Under the pieces are notes generated by a model. The model saw only the letters and a list, made by a program, of their open reading frames with translations. It searched no databases and was not told the DNA's origin. This document shows, piece after piece, positions 7,792 through 14,797 of a DNA stretch of 28,830 bases. A program made the translations under genes and the position numbers. The stretch's first letter is position 1. Every line of letters starts with the position of its first letter. This DNA is from an uncultured Collinsella sp. Lineage in GTDB: Bacteria > Actinomycetota > Coriobacteriia > Coriobacteriales > Coriobacteriaceae. The stretch spans positions 1-28,830 of the forward strand of contig URPJ01000018.1 in the NCBI GenBank assembly GCA_900549745.1, in the 5' to 3' direction.

Positions 7792-7826
7792 ATGTCTGGG
7801 AAGTTCTTTTTAGAGGAGGAAATGTA

Positions 7827-9716
7827 ATGAACGGAGTTTTGCTCATGGTTGTGGCCGCGGCGGTGCTCGCCTGCGGCTATCTGGGCTATGGCCGATGGCT
7901 GGCCAACAAGTGGGGCGTTGACAAAGAGGCCCTCACGCCGGCCAAGCGCATGAAGGACGGCAAGAGCTTCTCGCCCGTCTCCGCCTTCACCGCGTTCTCG
8001 CACCAGTTCAGCTCGATCTGCGGTGCTGGCCCTGTCACGGGTACGATCGTCGCCATGGCCTTTGGCTGGCTGCCCGTCGTGCTCTGGGTCCTCGTCGGCG
8101 GCATCTTCTTTGGCGCCGTCCACGACTTTGGCGCCCTGTACGCCTCGATGAAGAACAACGGCAAGTCCCTGGCTCAGCTCATCGAGAAGTACATCGGCAA
8201 GACCGGCCGTCGCCTGTTCCTGCTGTTCTGCTGGCTGTTCTGCATCATCGTCATCGCCGCTTTCACCGACATGGTCTGCAAGACGTTCATGTTCACCCCG
8301 GCCGTTGACGCTTCTGGTACTGCTACCGGTGCCATCGACTTCACCAAGTCCTATGCCGCCGGCTGCGCTGGTACCATCTCCATCCTGTTCACCTTCGTCG
8401 CTATCGCCTTTGGTTGGGCTCAGAAGAAGTTCAACCTCACCGGCGCTGCCGAGTTCGTCACCGGCGTTGTCCTCATGGTCCTCATGTTTGCCGTCGGTAT
8501 GCAGTTTCCGGTCTACCTGGACAAGTTCCAGTGGTTCGCCGTCGTCATGGTCTACCTGGTCTTCGCTGGCGCTATGCCCATCCAGATGCTCAAGACCCCG
8601 CGTGACTACCTCACTTCCATCATGATGATCGTCATGATCGTCTGCGCTGTCCTTGGCATCGTCGTCCTGGGCGTCAACGGTCAGGCCACTATCACCGCTC
8701 CGGTCTTCACCGGCTTCTCCACTGCCTCAGGCATGATGTTCCCGGTCCTGTTCGTCTCCGTCGCTTGCGGTGCTCTCTCCGGTTTCCACAGCCTCGTTTC
8801 TTCCGGCACCTCTTCTAAGCAGGTCGAGAAGGAGCAGGACGCCGTCAAGGTCGGTTACGGCGCTATGATCGTCGAGTCCTTCGTCGGCATCCTTGCCATC
8901 ATCGTCGCCGGCATCATGTTCTCCGACATGAACACCGCCGGTACCGGCGCCCTCAACGCCGGCGTCGCTTCCACCCCGTTCCAGATCTTCGCCGCTGGCA
9001 TCTCCCGCGGTATGCAGGCCTTCGGTGTTGACGGCACGCTCGCTACCGTCTTTATGACCATGAACGTTTCCGCTCTGGCCCTGACCTCGCTCGACGCCGT
9101 CGCCCGCATCGCCCGCACCTCGTTCTCCGAGTTCTTTGCCCAGACCAACGACGCCCTGGCCATCGAGTCCAAGGCCGGCTACATGAAGGTCCTCGGCAAC
9201 CCCTGGTTCGCCACGGTCGTCACCCTGCTTCCCGGTCTCGCCCTCGCTTTTGGTGGCTATGCCAACATCTGGCCGCTCTTTGGTGCTTCCAACCAGCTGC
9301 TCGGCGGCATGACCATGATCACCCTCGCCGTGTTCTGCAAGTGCACCGGCCGCAAGGGCTGGATGCTCTACGTGCCCGTCGTCTTCCTGCTCTGCTGCAC
9401 CTTCACCTCGCTGGTCCAGAGCGCCATGGGCTGCATGGCCGCTGTCCAGGCTTACGGCTTCTTCGGCACCATCCCGGCTACCGCCACCACGGCCGCCGTC
9501 TCCGTCGCCGCCACCAAGGGCCTGCAGCTTGTCTTCGCCGTTCTGCTGATGGTCCTGGGCCTCATCGTCGCCGTCAACTGCCTCAAGGAGCTCTTCGGCA
9601 AGGAGGCCGGTTCCATGCCCGACGAGGAGCCCGAGTGGTCCGAGATGGGCAAGGCCGAGTACGGCCGCGCCGCTGCCGCTGAGGCTCCTGCCGACGCCGA
9701 GGCCGCCAGGGCTTAG
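7827..9716 (+). CDS. cstA: CstA family carbon-starvation transporter
   Basis: A polytopic inner-membrane protein of the CstA family, whose E. coli members CstA and BtsT take up peptides and/or pyruvate. ATG 7827 was chosen over upstream in-frame starts because AGGAGG (7814-7819) lies 7 bases before it and the terminator hairpin lies upstream. The 629-residue product opens with a hydrophobic segment (GVLLMVVAAAVLACGYLGYG) and contains the family block SHQFSSICGAGPVTGT followed by GGIFFGAVHDFGALYASM. There are roughly 16 hydrophobic segments and a short acidic, Ala-rich cytosolic tail. It is somewhat shorter than the E. coli proteins (about 700). Codons are almost all C- or G-ending, suggesting strong expression. 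Substrate specificity cannot be read from sequence. Confidence 0.93.
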   Translation: MNGVLLMVVAAAVLACGYLGYGRWLANKWGVDKEALTPAKRMKDGKSFSPVSAFTAFSHQFSSICGAGPVTGTIVAMAFGWLPVVLWVLVGGIFFGAVHDFGALYASMKNNGKSLAQLIEKYIGKTGRRLFLLFCWLFCIIVIAAFTDMVCKTFMFTPAVDASGTATGAIDFTKSYAAGCAGTISILFTFVAIAFGWAQKKFNLTGAAEFVTGVVLMVLMFAVGMQFPVYLDKFQWFAVVMVYLVFAGAMPIQMLKTPRDYLTSIMMIVMIVCAVLGIVVLGVNGQATITAPVFTGFSTASGMMFPVLFVSVACGALSGFHSLVSSGTSSKQVEKEQDAVKVGYGAMIVESFVGILAIIVAGIMFSDMNTAGTGALNAGVASTPFQIFAAGISRGMQAFGVDGTLATVFMTMNVSALALTSLDAVARIARTSFSEFFAQTNDALAIESKAGYMKVLGNPWFATVVTLLPGLALAFGGYANIWPLFGASNQLLGGMTMITLAVFCKCTGRKGWMLYVPVVFLLCCTFTSLVQSAMGCMAAVQAYGFFGTIPATATTAAVSVAATKGLQLVFAVLLMVLGLIVAVNCLKELFGKEAGSMPDEEPEWSEMGKAEYGRAAAAEAPADAEAARA

Positions 9717-9759
9717 TCGACCTGACGAGTTGAACGTCACATCTATATGACTCGGAAAG

Positions 9760-9795
9760 ACCGGGTCCGCGACTTCGCGGGCTCGGTCCTTTTTT
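9760..9795 (+). terminator. cstA terminator
   Basis: ACCGGGTCCGCG (9760-9771) pairs with CGCGGGCTCGGT (9776-9787), counting two G-U pairs, around an ACTT loop; a T-run ends at 9795. It lies 44 bases after the cstA stop. Confidence 0.88.
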
Positions 9796-9900
9796 CATGC
9801 AAAAGCGGGTGACGCTCGAGTGTTCTCGCAGATGTTTTGCGTGGATAAGGGCGCGCGTTGTACCATATAGACGTATATGTGTACATATGAAAGGGGCCCC

Positions 9901-12081
9901 GTGGCCAAGACGGTATATTCCGATAACCAAAATAATGTCGATGCCCTGGCTGAACGTCTGAGCAGCCAGACGTCGCTTTCTGCCGAGCGTGCCAAGCTGG
10001 TTGCCTACGACCTGCTCTGCCGCAAGGCGCTCAAGATTAAGTCGAGTGCGCTGGCGCAGATTTTCCGCTCCGTCGATAAGGAATGTGACACCAAGGCGAT
10101 GCGCGATGAGCTTATCGCGGCAAATATCGTGACAAAGATCGAGGGTAGCGGCATTAACGGGCGCCCGGCGTTCTATACCATCAATGCCGAGATCCGCGAT
10201 GTCCAGGAGCAGCCTGCCGAGTCCGTCGAAGATTTTGTCGTCGAGGATTCCGCTGACGTGCCTGCTGTGGAAGAAGTTGCTCCGCGTGAGCATGTCGATA
10301 TCGATGAGTTGCTCGATGAGAACGTCGTGCGTGCCTTTACGGCCAAGGCAGGACGCGGCGGTTTTGGCGGGGGTGGCAAGCACGATGCGCAGCGCCGCGC
10401 CCAGCAGGAGCGCTTCCGTCGCGCCGTTGCTCAAAAGGGTGAGACGGATGCTGAGGCCGTCGAGGAAAAGTCCGTCGGGATGCAGGAGCCGACTCGCACT
10501 CAAGAGCATGCTGAGATCCAGGAGCCCAAGCGTCGCCGCGGTGCCCACTTTAAGGCCGAGCAGCGAGGTATTGCATGCGAGGTCCAGGATTCCGTCGAGG
10601 CTGCTGACGCGTCCGATGAACCGGTCAAGAAGGCTCCGGGTTCATGCCGTCCCGGACGTGGTTTTGCGGGGCGCGCGTATCCCGTAAGGCGTCAGGAGAA
10701 GAGCGAACCGGCTTCGACCACTCAGGGCGAGAAGGACGAGAAGGCCGTTGAGCCGGTGGCTCGCGAGCAAAAGCCTGTTGAGCCGCAGCTTGAGGTTGAT
10801 GCCGAGGCCAAGGGCCAGCAGCCTACTGATGAGCAGACGGAGCAGGGCGCGTCGAGCAAGCCTCGCCGCCGTCGCCATCGTGGGGGCCGCAGTTCCCATG
10901 CCGAGACTGCGGCCGAGAAGACCACGCCGCAGAACGAGGATGCGAAGGCCGAGGTTTCTTCGGGGCAGCCTAAGCGCCAGCCGGCGAAGGAGAGCAAGTC
11001 CGTTCGTCCGCAGAAGCAGGCGTCTATGCCGAAGCGCGAGCGCAATTCCCAAGGCGATTCTAAGCGCAAGTCTCAGAGGAAGCCGGAGTCTGCCGCAGCA
11101 GATACTGCTGCCCAGCAGCCCAAGTCGGCCGTTCACGGCGAGGCCTCGGCGTTTGCCCTTGCCCGCGTTTTAGGCAGGCAGCTGCTCAAAGTTGTCCCTA
11201 CGCCCACGGCGCTCTCTAAGATCAAGGAGCAGCAGACACAGATCGTAAAGGTCGAGGGCAAGGACGGCAAAAAGGCTCCGCGGCGCACTCAGCACAACGA
11301 GATGTCCAACCGCAAGATTGCCGAGGAAATCGCAATCATCCAGGCTTGGATCGAGCAGAACCGAGGTGCCGATACGCCGGTTGCCTCGCGCCGCCAGCGT
11401 GCCTACCAGATCTTTAACGACGAGAAGGCTTTTGACGGCAAGCACGGTGAGCGCTTGATCAGGCGTATGACCGAAAAGGGCATCAGCATGCAGGCGATCA
11501 AGGTCGCCCCCAATCGCCCCGTGCACTTTACGGGCTTCTTTACGCTGGGCGCCGACAAGCCGTTCATTATGGTCGAGAACCTGGACACCTACGACGAGAT
11601 CGTCAAGCTGCTGCGTGGCCGCAAGCACGCCAAGCTCTTTGGCATCAAGGTGGGCGGCGTGATTTTTGGCGGCGGATGCAAGGCGAGCGTCTCGCATGCC
11701 CTGGACGATTATCTGGCTGAGATTGGCTATCGCTTTAACTACGTCTACTACGTAGGCGATATCGATCGCGAGGGCGCGCGCATCGTCGAACAGGCTCGCA
11801 ATGCCAATGTGGTTGAGATTCGCCTGCATGCCGGCATGTACCGCGCCATGCTCGCCGAGCATAAGCGTCGCGTGAAGGCCGGCGGCGAGTGCGAGCCCGC
11901 GGCTGCCAACCAGGGCGTGCCGCAGAACCTGGCAGCGACGATCAAGGATCTGCCCATGGTTACGCGCGTGCAGTTCCGCAACGTGCTACGTGAAGGCGGG
12001 CGCATTCCGCAGGAGATCCTGATGACCGCAGACTATCGGGATGGCGACTCGGGAAGCTTCGACCGCATGCTGAACAATTAG
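9901..12081 (+). CDS. Orphan winged-helix/Toprim protein with JetD-like C-terminal domain
   Basis: The 726-residue product has three parts. Residues 10-100 look like a winged-helix fold (AERAKLVAYDLLCRKALK...SGINGRPAFYTI). About 100-430 is a low-complexity, charged, probably disordered linker with Arg-rich patches (KPRRRRHRGGRSS). About 460-726 resembles the DUF2220/JetD Toprim domain, with FIMVENLDTYDE (Glu559), a Gly-rich turn, and YYVGDIDREGARIVEQ (Asp620, Asp622). Toprim domains of the TopoVI-A/Spo11 type bind Mg2+ and cleave DNA, and JetD is the nuclease of the Wadjet plasmid-defence system, but no jetA, jetB or jetC lies nearby. GTG 9901 was chosen because AAGGGG (9891-9896) precedes it; ATG 9877 is in frame but overlaps the probable promoter region. 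Function is unknown; a role in DNA maintenance is an inference. Confidence 0.7.
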   Translation: MAKTVYSDNQNNVDALAERLSSQTSLSAERAKLVAYDLLCRKALKIKSSALAQIFRSVDKECDTKAMRDELIAANIVTKIEGSGINGRPAFYTINAEIRDVQEQPAESVEDFVVEDSADVPAVEEVAPREHVDIDELLDENVVRAFTAKAGRGGFGGGGKHDAQRRAQQERFRRAVAQKGETDAEAVEEKSVGMQEPTRTQEHAEIQEPKRRRGAHFKAEQRGIACEVQDSVEAADASDEPVKKAPGSCRPGRGFAGRAYPVRRQEKSEPASTTQGEKDEKAVEPVAREQKPVEPQLEVDAEAKGQQPTDEQTEQGASSKPRRRRHRGGRSSHAETAAEKTTPQNEDAKAEVSSGQPKRQPAKESKSVRPQKQASMPKRERNSQGDSKRKSQRKPESAAADTAAQQPKSAVHGEASAFALARVLGRQLLKVVPTPTALSKIKEQQTQIVKVEGKDGKKAPRRTQHNEMSNRKIAEEIAIIQAWIEQNRGADTPVASRRQRAYQIFNDEKAFDGKHGERLIRRMTEKGISMQAIKVAPNRPVHFTGFFTLGADKPFIMVENLDTYDEIVKLLRGRKHAKLFGIKVGGVIFGGGCKASVSHALDDYLAEIGYRFNYVYYVGDIDREGARIVEQARNANVVEIRLHAGMYRAMLAEHKRRVKAGGECEPAAANQGVPQNLAATIKDLPMVTRVQFRNVLREGGRIPQEILMTADYRDGDSGSFDRMLNN

Positions 12082-12083
12082 CT

Positions 12084-12112
12084 CCGCCGTTCTACCGAAC
12101 GGCGGTCTTCTT
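12084..12112 (+). terminator. Terminator after the Toprim gene
   Basis: CCGCCGTTC (12084-12092) and GAACGGCGG (12097-12105) form a perfect 9-bp stem with a TACC loop, followed by TCTTCTT. It starts 3 bases after the stop codon. Confidence 0.85.
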
Positions 12113-12120
12113 GACGCTGC

Positions 12121-12220
12121 GAGGGGCCCTGGCACGGCAATCTGACGTTCAACTTCGGCGGCGCGACCAGAAGGTCAGCGCCGCCTTGTTTCACGTCACC
12201 TTGCCATACCAGGGCCCCTC
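12121..12220. repeat. Nested palindromic element
   Basis: Outer arms at 12121-12140 and 12201-12220 pair with two mismatches, with a perfect GAGGGGCCCTGG/CCAGGGCCCCTC base. Inside are TGACGT...ACGTCA and then a perfect GGCGGCGC-GACC-AGAA-GGTC-A-GCGCCGCC hairpin. The three-layer architecture resembles the 7047-7458 elements, but the sequence is different. No coding potential is supported. Confidence 0.8.
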
Positions 12221-12244
12221 TCGCTGTCACGTCCAAAACATCGA

Positions 12245-12306
12245 GGTTAAGTGGCCTCCTGTTCGTGCGGAACTCGCGACAAACTTAATGCCCGGCCCGT
12301 CGGGGC
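12245..12306 (+). repeat. Partial (right-half) copy of the 7047-7181 palindrome family
   Basis: TTAAGTGGCCT-C-CTGTTCGTGCGGAACTCGCGA-CAAACTTA aligns with the loop, the 3' side of the central stem and the right inner flank of copy 1 (7115-7155), with a few substitutions. It is followed by GGCCCGTCGGGGCC in place of the long right arm. No matching left half is present, so this copy looks truncated or rearranged beside the 12121-12220 palindrome. Confidence 0.7.
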
Positions 12307-12416
12307 CACACGGCACGTTGTAGAAGGCGGCTCGCTTTTCGGAATTGGGCTGATATTTCAAGATGTAAGACGCTCTTGGTCCTAATGGGCTTGGGGCGCC
12401 TTCGCGTTTCCTCAGC

Positions 12417-12454
12417 TCCGCACCCTTGCGGGTTCGAATCCCTCCGCTTGCCCA
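12417..12454 (+). other. tRNA 3'-end-like fragment
   Basis: GCGGGTTCGAATCCCTCC followed by GCTTGCCCA looks like a T-arm and 3' acceptor strand, but the T stem has a mismatch, the CCA spacing is off, and no 5' half with a matching acceptor strand (GGGCAAG) is found upstream. It shares GGGTTCGAATCCCTCCG with the T-arm of tRNA-Gln, in inverted orientation. Probably a decayed or recombination-derived remnant. Confidence 0.45.
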
Positions 12455-12492
12455 CAAGAAAGCGCCCTGGGCCGTTATGGGCTCAGGGCGCT
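12455..12492 (-). terminator. Terminator of tRNA-Gln
   Basis: On the minus strand AGCGCCCTG (12492-12484) pairs with CAGGGCGCT (12469-12461) and is followed by TTTCTT (12460-12455). It begins 10 bases after the tRNA 3' end. Confidence 0.75.
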
Positions 12493-12501
12493 CAATTTTA
12501 A

Positions 12502-12576
12502 TGGCTGGGACGGAGGGATTCGAACCCCCAACAGCCGGCACCAAAAACCGGAGTTCTACCGTTGAACTACGTCCCA
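12502..12576 (-). tRNA. tRNA-Gln (anticodon TTG)
   Basis: The minus strand folds as a complete 75-base tRNA. The acceptor pairs TGGGACG with CGTCCCA, then come discriminator G and an encoded CCA. The D arm contains AGTTCAACGGTAGAACT, and the anticodon loop TTTTGGT (anticodon TTG, reading CAA) sits on a CCGGT/GCCGG stem. The T arm is GGGGG-TTCGAAT-CCC plus TC. The initial U1-A72 pair is typical of bacterial tRNA-Gln. It lies 38 bases after the preceding minus-strand gene and may be transcribed with it. Confidence 0.95.
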
Positions 12577-12614
12577 ATGTGTGGTGTTGCCCAAAAACAA
12601 CTCGTTTAGTTTAC

Positions 12615-13520
12615 CTAATCTGCGAGGGCATCGCAAACGCCGTCGAGCAGGCGTACGGCGAGTGTCTGCGCGTCGCTGGCCGTGAAGGTGCCGTTGTAGC
12701 GCGTCATGCCCGTGAGCTCAATGCGAATGCGTGCCGGCTTCTGCTGCGCGGCGACATTGGCAGTGCGGATGCGCTGGGCCAGGTTGTGGCACTCGGCGAG
12801 GGCGATCGTGGCGCGCGGCGCTGCATCTGCGGGCAGCTCATCGCTTGCGATCTCGAGCACTAGGTCAACGTCGGTTGGGACCTCGGAGTCGCAGAGCATC
12901 ATGCCGCTGTTGTCGGTCGTTGCCGTGGCGATATTCCACATGCGCGACGCAACGCTGCGTGCGATGGGGTCCTCGCCGATAACGGCAATCTGGAAGCGCT
13001 CGAGCACGTTGGCGGCGCGAGCAAAACCGATACGGGACTCGGCTTCGGTGACCGAGGGCTTGCCCTCCCACACATGGTGCAGGCGGTTGATGTAGGCGTA
13101 GGTGTCCTGGAAGGCCATGCCGTCGGCAAACAGGCCGACATTTTCCTGGAACTGCTGCAGGGCGGCCTCGGTATGCGGACCAAAGTAGCCGTCGTCTTCG
13201 CCACAGGCAAAGCCCAAAACGTTGAGAGCGCGCTGCAGGGCCTGCACATCGGCGCCATGGAAATTGGGCATGCGCAGATAGAGAGTGCGGTCGCCCAGCT
13301 TATACGAAGCGTCTACAAGGGCGCTCCAGCAGGGGATATCGACGGCATGACCGGCAGCAAGGCCGCTGTCGAGCCTGAAGGTGCTGACGGCCTGCTCAGT
13401 GGTGGCTCCAAAGTACTTGTCGGTGACTTCGGCGGCATCAATCGTGTAGCCGAGCTGTAGGAGACGAGACTGCACGTCTTCGACGGCTGCTCCTTGCATG
13501 CCCGTTGTAATAGGTTCCAT
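12615..13520 (-). CDS. Cytosolic protein with two peptidoglycan-binding domains (CwlM-like)
   Basis: Two PG_binding_1 repeats are visible: residues 5-65 (GAAVEDVQSRLLQLGY...YFGATTEQAVSTFR) and 85-145 (GADVQALQRALNVLGF...YFGPHTEAALQQFQ). The remaining 150 residues end in QTLAVRLLDGVCDAL and contain VDLVLEIASDE, loosely recalling an Amidase_3 fold but without an obvious set of zinc-binding His/Glu. No signal peptide or membrane segment precedes the repeats, so the protein is predicted to be cytosolic. Actinobacterial CwlM has a similar plan (two PG-binding domains, inactive amidase, no signal peptide) and regulates peptidoglycan precursor synthesis; a comparable role here is inference. The start is supported by GAAAGGGG (13535-13528). 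Confidence 0.7.
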   Translation of the reverse strand: MEPITTGMQGAAVEDVQSRLLQLGYTIDAAEVTDKYFGATTEQAVSTFRLDSGLAAGHAVDIPCWSALVDASYKLGDRTLYLRMPNFHGADVQALQRALNVLGFACGEDDGYFGPHTEAALQQFQENVGLFADGMAFQDTYAYINRLHHVWEGKPSVTEAESRIGFARAANVLERFQIAVIGEDPIARSVASRMWNIATATTDNSGMMLCDSEVPTDVDLVLEIASDELPADAAPRATIALAECHNLAQRIRTANVAAQQKPARIRIELTGMTRYNGTFTASDAQTLAVRLLDGVCDALAD

Positions 13521-13658
13521 GAACGAACCCCTTTCGGCGTACCATTCGTACTATTTGAGCGTCTGTCGGATAGACAACGCAAAGGGATGCATAAACATGC
13601 ACTCAACAGTGTAGCAAGTTGTGCCTAAATACGCTGCTGACAGGTTTTATAACCCCCG

Positions 13659-14684
13659 TTAGTTAAGGCGCTCCACAAAGAAATCTGCCATGGAGAGGAA
13701 CAGCTCGCGTGCGTGCGGATCAAGCTCAACGTTCTCGATGGCCGCTTTGGCCTTAGCGGTCAGGTCGAGCGCGTAAGTGTGGGCGTAATCGATGGAGCCG
13801 GTCTCCTGGAAGATCTCCACGGCGCGTGCGAGCTGCGCGGGATCATCGGTGCCCGAGGAAAGAATCGCCTCGACCTCGTCGTGGTGGCGCTCATCAGAGA
13901 GGGCGTGTACGGCGACAAGCGTGCGCTTGCCCTCGGTGATGTCGGTGCGGAAGTCCTTGTTGGCGGCTTCCTTAGTGCCGACAAGGTTGAGCAGGTCGTC
14001 CTGAATCTGAAAGGCAAGGCCCGTATGCAGGCCAAAGGCGCGCAGCGCTTCGATTTGCTCATCGCTGCCGCCGCCGATAATGGCTCCGGCGGCAAGCGGC
14101 GTGGCTCCGCTGTAAAACGCGGTCTTGTGCGTCGCCATGTCCAGGTAGTCATCAACCGAGATATCAAAGCGCCCGTCACGGACCCAACCCAGGTCGAGCG
14201 CTTGACCCTCGATGGTGCGGACGATCATCTCGGTAAGCTCGTGGAGCACACGCAGCTTCACGTCGGACTCCAGCGCGGGGTCGTCGAGAACCGTCTTGGT
14301 GACCATGGTGAGCGCCAGGTCGCCACAATTGATGGCAAGGCCCGTGCCCTCGGTAAGGTGCATACAGGGCTTGCCTCGACGAAGCTGTCCGTTGTCGGCG
14401 ATGTCGTCGTGGATCAGTGCGCCCGACTGGAAATGCTCGATAGCTGCCGCGGCGCTGCGAGCGCTCTCAAAGCTACCGCCCACTGCGGTTGCGGCGAGCA
14501 TGCAGATAAGCGGGCGGTGGCGCTTGCCGGCGTTGGCCGTAAAAGCCGAGAGCGGCGCGTACAGGTAGCGCTCGATATCGGCAGAGGTCGCCTGTCCGTC
14601 AAAGAACGTGGCCAGATAGTCGTTAATCTGGTCAAAGTGCTGGGCTAAAAAGCTGGTAAACGGACTGGACACGGGTTCTCGCAT
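13659..14684 (-). CDS. Class 1 polyprenyl diphosphate synthase
   Basis: Condenses isopentenyl diphosphate with an allylic diphosphate to build a trans-polyprenyl chain (geranylgeranyl to heptaprenyl range). The first Asp-rich motif is DDIAD at 93-97, followed by GQLRRGKP. GKRHRP near residue 53 is the IPP-binding site. The second Asp-rich motif reads DDLLN (229-233) rather than DDxxD, with an Asn at the last position. The length of 341 residues is usual. Chain length and end product (quinone side chain or another lipid) cannot be told. The start has only a weak upstream AAGAAAG. Its promoter is probably in the 113-base gap at 14685-14797. Confidence 0.9.
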   Translation of the reverse strand: MREPVSSPFTSFLAQHFDQINDYLATFFDGQATSADIERYLYAPLSAFTANAGKRHRPLICMLAATAVGGSFESARSAAAAIEHFQSGALIHDDIADNGQLRRGKPCMHLTEGTGLAINCGDLALTMVTKTVLDDPALESDVKLRVLHELTEMIVRTIEGQALDLGWVRDGRFDISVDDYLDMATHKTAFYSGATPLAAGAIIGGGSDEQIEALRAFGLHTGLAFQIQDDLLNLVGTKEAANKDFRTDITEGKRTLVAVHALSDERHHDEVEAILSSGTDDPAQLARAVEIFQETGSIDYAHTYALDLTAKAKAAIENVELDPHARELFLSMADFFVERLN

Positions 14685-14797
14685 TCTTTCTTAGGTTACA
14701 TCGTTGCGGTGTGCAGATACCATATTGCCACATTGGAGTTGCCGGCGCGTCTGTTTTGGCGATTTGGAGAAACGGGACGCGTGCGCGTGCCGGCTGC

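Noticed and set aside
7590..7826. T-box or known metabolite riboswitch before cstA
   Set aside because: No T-box sequence (AGGGUGGNACCGCG) or familiar riboswitch core is present; the peptide-plus-terminator layout fits attenuation better.
8727..9740. Long minus-strand open frame opposite cstA (337 codons)
   Set aside because: It mirrors the strongly C-ending codon bias of cstA, has low-complexity Gly/Asp/Glu composition and no family motif; cstA on the plus strand is unmistakable.
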